Positions 35,401 to 47,400 of a DNA stretch of 64,000 nt are shown piece by piece. Source of the DNA: Symbiodinium natans (lineage: Eukaryota; Sar; Dinophyceae; Suessiales; Symbiodiniaceae); assembly GCA_905221605.1 (NCBI GenBank), contig CAJNDS010002252.1:22501-86500 (forward strand), in the 5' to 3' direction. A program made the position numbers and the translations under genes. Under the pieces are notes generated by a model. It was not told the origin of the DNA. It did no database searches and worked only from the letters and a program-made list of their open reading frames with translations. The first letter of the stretch is position 1. Each line of letters starts with the position of its first letter.

Positions 35401-38400
35401 CGGCTGTATGTTCAGTACTGCCCGGGGGGCGAGTCCGAGAAGCTGCACCTCCTGAAGTCGTTGACGGAGACTACCAAGGCGGCAGATGCAGAGCAGGCAG
35501 TGCGGGCCTTGCGTCAGTGGGAGAGATGGATGCAGCGAGCTCAAGGTATCGCTGTCACTTGCCCAGATCCGATGATCTTGGCTAGAGGGCTGTCGGTGAT
35601 CGTGGCGGGCGTGCTGCAGAAGAATGCAGACGCTGCGTTTAGGACATCCCTGGTCAAGAACACTTTGATGGTTGACACGTCGCCTACGTTGGCCACTGTC
35701 ATGCAGTACCAGCAGCACCTCAAGGCGGAGATGGAGACGCTGGCGGGTGTGATGGTGATGGGAAGCAGTCGTGGTGCAGAGCCCAAGGCCAAGCCTATGC
35801 AGGTTGAGGATGGGGCTACAGACCGCGACAAGGACAAGGATCGGGACAAGGGCAAGGGCAAGGACAGAGAGCGAGACAAGGGAAAAGGCAAAGGGAAAGA
35901 AGCCTTTGGAAAAGGAAAGGATGGCGAGCAGAAGATCTGTCCGTGGTTCGCCAAAAGTTCTGAAGGATGTCGCCGAGGGAAAACGTGTCGCTTCAAGCAC
36001 TCCTTCGAAGGGATCTCCAAGCGTGGGCGTTGCCTTGAATGTGGAGGTGAAGGACACATAGCGGCGGATTGTCCGACGAAGGCCTTGGCGTCGAGACCTT
36101 CGAGCTCTACAGGTGGAAAGGGCGGTGGTGGAGGCCACAGCCAACCGAGCCGGGCGAAGGAGGAGCCTGCAGCCAGAAGCATGGTGTCGGAACCTGAGCC
36201 ACAGCCGACATCACCGATGTCCACTACAACCTCAGCGTCGAGTCCCAACCCTGAGCTCCAGTCTGCGATGACTGATGCAGTGCAAGCTCTGAGGTCTTTG
36301 GTGGGAGAAGGAGCTGGAGGAGGACATCCAGGATTGGCATCCATCCAGAGGCAGCTGGATGAGCTTCGGTTGAGAGCCTTGAGGGTTGAAGACGTGGTGG
36401 TGCGACCTCGTGGAGGAGATCCTCGGATGTTCAAGGCTGAATTGGATGTGCCAATGGTGCTCATTGACTCTGGGGCTACGAACATTCTTCGTCAACCTCG
36501 AGATCCTCATGAGCTTCATGATGCAAACCAGGTGAGTGTGGTGCTGGCCAACAACGAGAGGACTCAGCTCTACCAGACGCCAGCGGGATCTATACTCACA
36601 CCGTCTACAACGACTCAGCCTTTGTTGCCCATGGGAGATCTCGTTCGTGCTGGTTGCGAGATATCTTGGGGACGAAAGGGCTTGAAGATTGTGCACCCAA
36701 CACTTGGGGTGCTGCGAACCAGCGTGAAGGCTGGATGTCCGGAGCTCACCATGGCGGAGGCCGACAAGATCATCGAGCAGGTGGAGAACGCCAAGCTTCA
36801 AGAGTTTCGGGATGAGGTGCAAACCTTGCAGATGAAGCTGGAGGCCCTGAAGGTGGGCGCTAACACTGCACCGTGGACTACGCATCTCGACGACTATGTG
36901 GCTTCAGGATCGAGAAATGCTCTCTGGAAGGCGTTGATGGGGCCTGTGTTTGGGGAGCTACCTGAGGCTTTGAGGACCAGGTTATGTTTGGAGTTGAACC
37001 TGGCAAAGGGTTGGGACTACCTGAAGGCCCTTCCACTTCCCCGACGGGTCAAGAAGTCCTTCTTGCAGGCGCCCGAGTGGATCCTGCACCTTAGAACGAG
37101 GATGGCTTCCTGAAGGTCTTGGAGCAGGAGGGACGTATGGTGTTGAAGGTGGCTGGTAATGTTGAGCAGGATGTCTACCAGGCCTTGCTATGGGCTGCGG
37201 TCAAGGGCAAGGTGAAGTGCATTGTGGCCGGTGGGGCACATGGTCCTGCTCAGGATGAGGCTGTCTTCGTGAAGTCTGCCCAGGTGAAGTTGCTGTACTG
37301 TGTGGCGAGGCTAGCGTCAATTAAAGCGCCCTGAAGAGAAGACTGGGTTTGTGTGGTCTGGACCAGAGCGAAACCTGAACTGGGGTGAGTACAGCTATGG
37401 GCAGCAGCAAGTGAGGTTGGGGGAAAGGTTCTTGGGGGCGACTGCAATGGACCGGGTGCTTTGTGATCAAGGAGCACTTGGATTGGCAGTGACGAGGCCC
37501 ACCGAGATCATCACCAACTACAACCTGGAGGTCTTGAAGGACTAGCGGGTGCAACCTGGGGAGCCAATGGGAAGAGAAGTCTCAGATGGTGGTTTGGCCT
37601 CAGGATTGAAGCGAGTGGTGTTGGAGGTGGTATATCCCGGGGTGACTTTGTCGTGGATCCTGCGACTCGCAGAGCAATGTCGCAGGAGCAGTGGCGAGAC
37701 CACGTCAAATCGGGTCACTACCCGGCACGAAGAGACTGCTTGCAATGCACCACGTACGGTGCGACAGGACATCAGCGCCGGCGAGTATCCCACCCGAGTT
37801 TGTTTGTCCTGAACATCGATATAGCTCGCCCCTTCCGCACCTTGGGGGTAAACCCACATGGAAGGGGGCGTCAGGAGCGAAACCGCAATCTTCGCTACAT
37901 GCTGGTCGCGAAGTACACTTTGCCGGAGTCCTACATCACCAACGAGCTGGAGGAGACTGCGGATGACCCTGAGGTGGAGGTGCCTGAGGGTGAAGCAGAT
38001 CCGTTTGCCGAAGACGAAGGAGGTGGTGTTGGTTTGGTCGAAGAGGAGGGGATCGATTTGGATGACTACGAGCCGGATCTTCCTGATGATGGTCCTGTAC
38101 CTGATCCAGAGCAGGCTGAAGACCCTGATAAGGAGATAGTGGTTGGGACCAGGCCAAGAGAAATTCCGGAGGATGTGAAGGCGCCGAAGGCAGCCAACCT
38201 CTTGTTTGCACATGGACTGGCTGACATCAAGGGAAGCACTGTGGCCAGTGTGGTGCAGGGAATTGTCCTCTACCTCAGGAACCTGAACCTTCCTGTTCTT
38301 CGTTTTCACTCGGACAAGGCAGCACAGTTCACCAACAAGGGCTTGGTGCAATGGCTGCATGGTCAAGCGATTCGGGTGACTACAAGTGTGCCCGGAATAC

Positions 38401-41400
38401 CTCAGGGAAATGGTGGAGCTGAGGCAGCCATCAAGACAATCAAGCAGCGAGCTAGGACAGCCTTGGCATCGGCGAGGTTGGACCTGAAGTTCTGGCCATG
38501 TGCAGCTGAAGCAGTGGCGGCACAACAACGGGCCAAAGCGTTGTCACAGGTGTCAAAGCTGGCAACTACGTTTGGAGCTCGGGTGATGGTGAAGTGGAGA
38601 CCTTTCGCCTCAGGAGGGAAAACGGTTCGAAGGGAGTTTGAGCCTCGATGGGTCGAGGGAGTGTACCTGGGCTTGAGCAACTCAGTGGACGATGGCCACC
38701 TGGTGTATGCAGAGGACTCGTTTGCATACCAAGAACGTGAAGCCCAAGGCAGCCCTTGTGGATCCGGGACCTCCTGAAGTCGAACCTGGAGATGGTGTCT
38801 TCGAGTCCTTAGCGCCCAATGAAGGGAGCCGAGGAGGGGACGGTCCTGTGCGACGTCGCCTGACTGGAAAGGGTCCTCCGCGTATGGCCCGTGCAGTGTC
38901 TGGCGAGTTGGAAGAAGTGGAGCAGCATGGTGGTGATGCTGTTTCGGAGGCTGAAGCGTTTGCTCGCGAGGTCTTGTGCGAGGAGTGGGAGATCACGTCG
39001 GAGATCGTTGAGGAGCTGTTCGAGCTACTTCCAGGAGATCCTCCACCTCGAAAGTGCGAAGAGAGACCAGGTGAGGATATGGAGGAAGAAAAGGCCTGGT
39101 CGTCGGGGGCGTTCATCCGGGGGGGCATTGGTGGTCTTCGAGCCAACACCCGGAAGTTCCCGTATGTCACCAGGGTGATCAATCGCTTCATTGAGAACCA
39201 CACTGCTCACTTGGACAGCAGGTGGAATTCCTTCGTGATCTTCAAGAACTCGAAGACGGTGATGCATCGTGATTCCCACAATTCCAAGCATCAGCCATCG
39301 TACCTGGTGCCAATTTCTCAGTTCACAAAGGGAGGTTTGTGGGTTGAAGGAGTGCCCGAAGGTGAAACCCCAGTGGAGCTAAAGGAGAAGTTGGGCCACA
39401 TCAAGGAGTTTGTGGACGATGGTGGTGGGAGACAACCAATTGTGTTTCTTCCGAGGAAGTGGCATGCTACCCAGGATTGGGAAGGCAATCGGCTGGTGGT
39501 GGCAGCATACTCCATCAGGGACTTCCACCGGGCGAAGAGTGAGGAGCAGGAGGTGCTGAACGATTTGGGCTTCGTCACAGCGGAGGAAGTCCTGGATGAG
39601 GAGACAAGATCAATGTTGCTTCCAAGTACCTCAACATGCTACTGGGTCTGGTGGTGACGGGCAGCAGCAGGTTCGGTTGAGACCAATGCGAATGACTACT
39701 GACGTCAACGTCCTGGCAGCGTACTTGGAAGGGCATGAGGTTGAGCCGTTCACGGTGAATTGGCGAATGGACTCTCTGCCGACTGAAAGGCAAGTGTTCC
39801 AGGCTGCTAGGAAGGAGGATCTGGCCTATCAGTTCTGGAAGCAACAGGATCGCTTGGAGCTCATCTTGCAGGAGGATGCTGAGCCGGTGTTGGAAAGGAG
39901 AGTCACCGAGCAGGTGATCGGATCACCCAGGTATCGGTTGGTCTACATGGCGACGGTCACCATGGTGTGGAATGGCCCCGGTGGTACTTCGGCAATCTTT
40001 GGGTACTACGTGGAGTCTAGGAGAGACACCAAGTACCTCTATGTGAGCTGGGTTGAGGCCACGCGGGAGGAGTACATCCACGAGAGCGAGATGACTCGAG
40101 CGTTGCAAGAGCTGCCAATACGGGGGGCAGCTTCTACAGTTCCTGCAGGTCCAGCGAGAGCGGGAGCTATCATGTCCAACAATACCACCTTCTCGGTGAA
40201 TCCAAGGGAGAGGTCTAGATCGAGAGATCAGGAACCGAGAGATCCCAGCAGTTCGGTTCGCTTGAACAAGTTCACTGGACCGAATCCTCATGCCTTACCA
40301 CTTCAACCGGTGAATCGAAGGATGGAGCTGATCACCAGGTTTGTGAGGCTTCAAGAGGATGAGTACGAACGATGGGAAGCGAACGTTCACAGTGGGCAAG
40401 AGGTGATTGATGCTTTTCGTGGACAGTGGAGAGAGATTTTGCCCGTGGATGACACCGTAGATGAGGTGGTGCCAATGTTGGTGTACAACAGCATGGAAGA
40501 TTGGGAGACTGAGCCTGAGGTCTACATGGTCACGGAGGACGGATTCCGAAGGCATTTGGTCACCATCATGGATGCGCAGGAGTTTCCGGTGGTGGACCCC
40601 ACGCCTGAGAACACGTTGGACTGGGAGGAGTTGGTGGTCGTCCAGGTGTACAACATGTTCCTTGGAAGGGTGGAGTATCTCCTGTACTGGGACCGAAGGG
40701 TGGTGGTGGAAGAGGCACCATTGCCAGCGTTGCCATGGATGGGACGCCGGGACCCTCCGGGACAAGATGATCGTGAACCTCGCTTGGCACCAATGAGGGT
40801 GGAAGCTGCGAGGGAGAACAAGCTCATCGTCGACGACATGATGTTGTTCGAGGAGGTTGAGTTCGAGGAGCTGGGCGAACCAGAGGAATCCTGGATGGAG
40901 CCTATGCTTAGGAAGGCTACCTCTGAGGGCCTTTACACCCCAGGGATTGAAGCGTTGCTGAACGACTTGAAGGAGGACGAAGTGCTTCGGGTTGTGCACA
41001 CCGTTGACCCGTATGAGGCGAGTGAGGCGATTGAAAAGTGGAAAAAGCCTATGGCCAATGAGGTTGACTCGATGGTGGGCATGAACGCTATCCACAAGAT
41101 TTGGGGTGAAGATGCGAGACGTTTCCGGGCCGATCCAAACTCAGTGGTGGTGCCGTCCAAACTCGTGTACACAGTGAAGCCTCCTACAAGGCCTGAGGAG
41201 GGGAAGTACCGTCGTCGAGTGAGGGCGGTGGCTTGTGGAAACTTCGCCAATGAGGGCCTGGAGGTGGGTGATCTGTATGCAGCAGGAGCCACCATTGATG
41301 GAGTTCGAATTGTGGTCGCTGAAGCCAGTGCCAACAAGTGGAGCATTGGAACGGATGACGTGAAGAACGCCTTCTTGGCTGCACCACTACCAGCGGGTCG

Positions 41401-44400
41401 TGGGTATGCAATGGAGCCTCCTCGGGCAGCGATCAGAGCTGGCCTGGCCGAGGAGGGGGAGCTTTGGGTCGTGGACGCTGCAGTCTACGGCTTCAAGAAA
41501 TCGCCAAAGTGGTGGACGGACCATCGCAACTCAAAGGCAAGGCTTGCAACGTGGAAGGACGAGGATGGGAAGCCGGTGAAGTTGGAAGGCTGCTTGACGG
41601 ACGTCAACCTCTACAAGGTCCTGAAGGAGGAGAAGCCTGGAACGTGGACTTTGACGGGCTTGGTATGGTTGGGCAGTCAATGGGAGACCAATGGCTGTGA
41701 GATGGTGGAGCGAGGAAAACCACCTGTCCGGTTTCTTGGCCTGGAGATTAGCATGCTGGACGATGGGACCTACTGTGTGGGTCAGCAGGGCTACCTTCAG
41801 GAGTTGGTCCGAATCAGGGAAGTAAAGTCCTTCAGCAAGCTGCCAATGGCGAGGGAAATCCCAGAAGGGAGTGCAATGGAGGAGCAGGACCCGAGCATGG
41901 TGAAAGAGGCACAGCAGCGGTGTGGAGAGCTGTTGTGGGCTTCCCAACGTGGGAGGCCGGATTTGGCATTCCCAATGGCGGTGATGTCCTCGTTGGTCAC
42001 GCGAAACGCAAGGGAGGCGGTGAAGATGGGCAAGAAAATGGTAGCCTATCTCAACAGCGCCATCGACAAGAAGTTCTTCTTGCCGGGGCCAGACCACGAG
42101 CATGCCAACGACTTGGTCCTGTTTACAGATGCCAGCTTTGCACCCACTGCTGCTCAAAGTTACTCAGGGGCTGTTGTCTTTTGGAGGGGTCATCCGATCC
42201 TTTGGAAGGCTTCGAAGCAATCACTGACCGCTTTGTCGAGTGCCGAAGCGGAGGTGATCGCGGTGTCCGATGGGGTGGCTTTGCTTCGAGCGGTGAGGTC
42301 GGTGTTGGAAGACTTGGGACTGAAGCCGGCACGGACCGTGGTGAAGGTGGATTCCACAGCTGCGATTGGAGTTCTGACTGGGGAGGGATCGTGGAGGACG
42401 AGACACCTCAAACTCCGACACCGCTGGATCCGGGAGATGATCGCCACGGGCCAGATCGAGTTGGAGCACCAGCCAGGACAGGGACAGCTCGCGGATGTTT
42501 TGACAAAACAGGTGCCCCAGGCGAGGCTTCAGGAGGTCTTCGACGAGTGGAGTTTGCGAGATGGGCCCCCTGAACTTCGTGTACTACGTGGACAGAAGCA
42601 GGTCAAGTTCGAAACCACGGCAGTCAGCAGCAGTCTTGACTCAGCAGCAGTCAACAGCAGTCGTGAACCCACAGCAGCAGTCAACGGTAGCAACAGCAGG
42701 ACGCTAGAAGCAGGGGTGAAGTTCCAGGCTGATTGGGCGTTGAAGTTAGCCACGTTGTGCTCTATGGTGTGTGGGGTTAAGGGTGACGCGACGACTTCTG
42801 GGCAGCTGAAAGAAGCTCTGGCTTCAGACTGGGAGATATGGCTGGTGGTCTTGATACTGGTTACAGCTGTGGTGGCTGTGTGGGAGTGCTTGAAGGGTTC
42901 TACAAAGAAGGTTGTGAGCTTGAAGGCGATGAGATCTGGAGAAAAGGCTGAACACCGTGAAGTGTTGGCGTTGCTGGCCAAGGCAAGGAGCCTGGAAGAA
43001 GAAGAGAGGCTTCGTCATTTGGCTGCGAAGTATTTTCCAGAACGTCGTGAAGCTGGACCCTCTACATCAGTGCAGGTGAGAGATGGGGTGACCTCAGTGC
43101 GTGTGGGTGGTTTGGGCGAACCTGGTGGAGCTGGACCGAGGGCAAGCAGTGCTCCGGCCAATCGAGTGGTTGCCTTGGATCCTACAGCCCTATTTCCTGA
43201 ACGTCCTGTACGAAGAGACATTGGGGTTCAGACGCAGGAGATGCTACCGGCTTCGACGCCGACAGTAGTGCAGGTTCCGTTCGATGGGGTCCTGTGCCAT
43301 GGTCCTGGAGGCGATTGCTACCACTGGCACCGTGGTTGCTGGGGTCTTCGCAATTTGGACCAGGTGTCGCAGAGGACGTTGTGCAGATGCTGTCGAGAAG
43401 CTGGTGGACAGTCGCTATATGGGATGGTGGGCAACAGCGAAGCTTGAGACCTACCAGAACGGGCTGAATGGGCTTGCGAGAAGAGCGAGCTTGTTGGGCC
43501 GTGGCGTGGAAGTTGGACGTTGGCCGTGTGAGAAGGGAGGCCAAAGGGTCAACAGAAGATGGTGTATAGGGCCATTGGCCAGTCTTGAGGACCCACCGCT
43601 TGGAGAGCATGGGTACCTATGGCAGTCAGTTGGATTGCCAAAACGCCTTGTGAGCCTACCTTGACAGGTGGCTCAGGGGTGATGAAAGGTGTGGAATGAG
43701 ACGCACCCTGTGGCTTTGGCCATGTTGGTTCCAGGACATGCCGTAGGCAAAGTCGGAACAAGCAGCAGTTGCAGCACAAGACATGCAGGCAACAGGTCGC
43801 ATGTTGTGTTCCGTTGTGGTCGTGTGGTCGCCTTCCGTGGTAGAGGTAGGACCGCTGACTGGCCAATGGACTTCGGAGCTGCAGTGTGAGGAAAAGTGAG
43901 CCTCTGGTGGTGCAGCCGCTGCCCTTGTTGTGTTCGTACAAGGAGTACAAGCCGAGCCACAGACAAGCCAAGCTGCCATGTCGTTTGCTGGACCTCAAGA
44001 GCCCCGTGCTCTTGACCCTAAACCCTAAACCCTAAACCCTAAACCCTAAACCCTAAACCGTAAACCCTAAACCCTAAACCCTAAACCCTAAACCCTAAAC
44101 CCTAAACCCTAAACCCTAAACCCTAAACCCTAAACCCTAAACCCTAACCCTAAACCCTAAACCCTAAATCCGAATTCCAAACCCAAAACCCTAACCCCTA
44201 ACCCTAACCCCCCCCCCCCCGGGTTAAGGGTGCAGTTCTCTGTCGTGTGGCAGACCTTGCCGTGTCTGCTGCTCATGCATCCTACTCTTGGGGTGATGCC
44301 TCCCAAGGCTTCGCAACCAACAGTGAGCCCTAGGGTTTAGGGTTTTGGGATTTGGGTTTAGGGTTTAGGGTTTAGGGGTTAGGGTTTAGGGGATAAGTGT

Positions 44401-47400
44401 GGGGTTTAGGGTTTAGGATTCGGGTTTAGGGCTTAGGGTTTAGGGTAGCCTTTGGGGCAGAAATTTGGTCGAAAGAAGGGTCGCACGTGCAACACGGCAG
44501 CTGGTCGCTCGAGACACTCGAATTGCCTTCGTTGGACTCCTCATCCCATACATTGCTCACCCTAAACCCCAAACCCTAAACCCTAAACCCTAAGCCCTAA
44601 ACCCTAAACCCTCAACCCCCAACCCTAAACCCTCAACCCCCAACCCTAAACCCTAAACCCTCAACCCCCAAACCCTAAACCCTAAACCCTAAACCCTAAA
44701 CCCTAAACCCCAAACCCTAAACCCTAAACCCTAAACCCTAAACCCCAATCCTAAAAGCCTGGGCCCGAAGCCCTCATCCGAAAGCCCTGGGCCCCCGGCA
44801 GGTCGGCAACTGACTCCGGAGCGTGCGCGAGGCACCCTGGGTTGAATGTTTAGGGTTTAGGGTTTAGGGTTTAGGAAGGTCTGCCACACGACAGAGAACT
44901 GCACCCTTAACCCTAAAGCGGCGGGGGGGGGGGGGGTTAGGGTTTAGGGTTAGGGTTTAGGGTTCAGGGTTTAGGGTTTCGGGTTTAGGGTATAGGGTTT
45001 AGGGTTATGGGCTTGGGTTCTAGGTCAAGTTGCAGGGCTGTATGAGTGATATGGTTATCTTTTTTAGGTTTACAGGGTTCAAGGTTCACTGGAGCTTTGT
45101 GGTTGAGGGTTCGGTGCACAGGGTCGGGGTGCGTTGATAGCGTTTTTCTTTTGCTTCTGCTCCAACCCACCCTAAACCCTAATCCCTAAACCCGAAGTCC
45201 TGAAACCCTAAACCCTAAACCCTAAACCCTAAACCCTAAACCCTAAACCCTAAACCCTAAACCCTAAACCCTAAACCCTAAACCCTAAACCCTAAACCCT
45301 AAACCCTAAACCCTCCAGGCTCTTCGAAGCTGTCTCGCGTGCAGCCAGAGGGCGGCTCGCGCCACCCGGCCAAGCGATTTGGAAGGGTTTGGTTTGGGGC
45401 TCGGTTTAGGGTTTAGGGTTCAGGGTTTAGGGTTTAGGGTTTGAGGGTTTGAGGGTTTGAGGGTTTGAGCGTTCAGGGTTTAGGGTTTAGGGTTTGAGGG
45501 TTTGGGGTTTGTGGTCTGGGGTCTGGGGTTTGGGGGTTGGGGCCAAGGTTTAGGGTTTACTAAGGCTTTAACCCCAGGGCTCTGAGGACTCTTGCGTTGG
45601 GCTGCTCTGGGCCAAAGGCCGCACGATGCAAGTTTTGTTTCTTGTTCTGGACTCTCCGGGCCAGCGGACCCTAAACCCTCAACCCTAAACCCTCAACCCT
45701 AAACCCTCAACCCTAAACCCTCAACCCTAAACCCTCAACCCTAAACCTTAAACCCTAAACCCTAGGCCCTAAACCCTAAACCCTAAGTCTTCAAGGGGGT
45801 TTTGAGGTTCAAGAGAGACCTCCTGGGATCGAAGGTGTGTGTTTTCAATCAGACTCGGAGTTCCAGTTGAGGTGAGAGTCCGGGGCTTCCTCTATGAAAG
45901 TTACTCACCCTGCACCCTTAACCCTTAACCCTAAACCCTAAACCCTAAACCCTAAACCCTAAACCCTAAACCCTAAACCCTAAACCCTGAAACCCTAAAC
46001 CCTAAACCCTAAACCCTAAACCCTAAACCCTAAACCCTAAGCCCTAAGCCCTAAACCCGAAGCCCTATAAACCCTAAACCAAACCCTGGTCAGCCTCGCA
46101 AGCACCTGGCTGGAGCGGTTTGGGTGTCAGCACGATGAAATCGCAAGAGAATGCAGCCTCGCAACCCCTAACCCCCTAACCCCTAACCCTTAACCCCCTA
46201 ATTAACCCCCTAACCCGTAACCGTTAACCCCTAACCCCTAACCCCTAAACCCTAAACCCTAAACCCTTAACCCCTAAGCCTTAAACCCTAAACCCTAAAC
46301 CCTAAACCCTAAGCCCTAAGCCCTAAACCCCTAAACCTCTAAACCTCTAAACTCTAAACCCAAACCAACAACAAACCTTCCAACTAAGAAAGCACAAAAC
46401 GTCTCTTCTCGGCAGAGGTCATGCAAGCAAGAGCTCGCCACTCTCAGTGCCCAGCCGCCACTCCGGCTAAGGGTTGATATGCATAGGGTTGTCGTGTTTG
46501 TAGATGGTCTTTAATAGGGTTTTCCTGTGTTTGTAGAGGTTACATGAGTTTTTCCCGGGTTCAGAAGGTTCTTAGTATAGGTCTATAGCGTTTTTGTAGG
46601 GTTTGCAGGGGTTCAGGGAAACCCCGAAACCCTGACAATGAACTGTCGCGGCCCGGTGTTGACATGGCTCTAGCGCTGGACGAGCCCCAGCAGGGAACTG
46701 AAGCATTTTTTCTCGGTTGTATAGAGTAGGTAACCTTTAACTTTTAACTTTTTTGGGGCAATATAATCCCTTACAATCCCAAAGGTTTAACCTTTAGTTC
46801 CCCTAGGTACCGGACAACTAGGTTTTTTGCCCACGCAGGTGGAAGTCTTATGGGGTTCTATGAGCTCTGACAGGTTTTACAAGGTGGTTTTTCGGGGTTT
46901 TGTGGCGTTTTAGGGGTTCAGGGCTCTGGGCGGTGTAGGTTTTGGGGCATTCAGGGTCAAGCACATCATGGGTGAGGTTGAAGCCCTAAACCCTAAACCC
47001 TAACCCTAAGGCCCTAAACCCTAAACCCTAAACCACAAAGCCCTAAGCCCTAAACCCTAAACCCTAAACCCTAAGCCCTAAGCCCTAAGCCCTAAGCCCT
47101 AAAGCCCTAAAGCCCTAAAGCCCTAAAGCCCTAAGCCCTGATCGCTAACACGCGCTTCTGCGAAGAGCTTCAGCCTCTGCTGTTGAGCTTTACGTGCTGC
47201 CATTCGGTCCCGGGCCGTCGACAAGGCGGCCCCGTGAGAAGCCACAAAACTTGTTAGGGTTTAGTTTGGGTTTAGGGTCTAATTAGGGTAGAGAGAAACA
47301 AACAGATACCAAACACATGATATAATACCCCCTTTCTGAATCCGCTAAAGGAGTATATGCCACGGCACCGAATTTCCTAGTTCCCTACTAAGAACTCGTA

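Larger units (their letters stand above)
32919..44015 (+). mobile_element. Ty1/copia LTR retrotransposon, 11.1 kb, defective copy
   Basis: Two LTRs of 335/336 bp flank gag-pol in copia order (protease, integrase before reverse transcriptase). The insertion lies inside a CCCTAAA array, with CCCTA on both sides as an apparent 5-bp target duplication. Module order is Gag, CCCH and CCHC fingers, DSGAT protease, methyltransferase-like remnant, DD35E integrase, 2OG/Fe(II)-dioxygenase-like domain, reverse transcriptase, RNase H, membrane segment and Cys/His tail. Several frameshifts and a missing YVDD region make this copy non-autonomous. Confidence 0.96.

Noticed and set aside
34504-36485. Minus-strand ORFs of 546 and 314 codons inside the retrotransposon
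   Set aside because: Mirror frames of the GC-rich gag coding strand, with no motifs; the + strand carries zinc fingers and protease.
45578-45631. Open island GSEDSCVGLLWAKGRTMQ
   Set aside because: Plausible peptide, but it lies between TTTAGGG (left) and CCCTAAA (right), the polarity of intron interiors, and has no phase partner.
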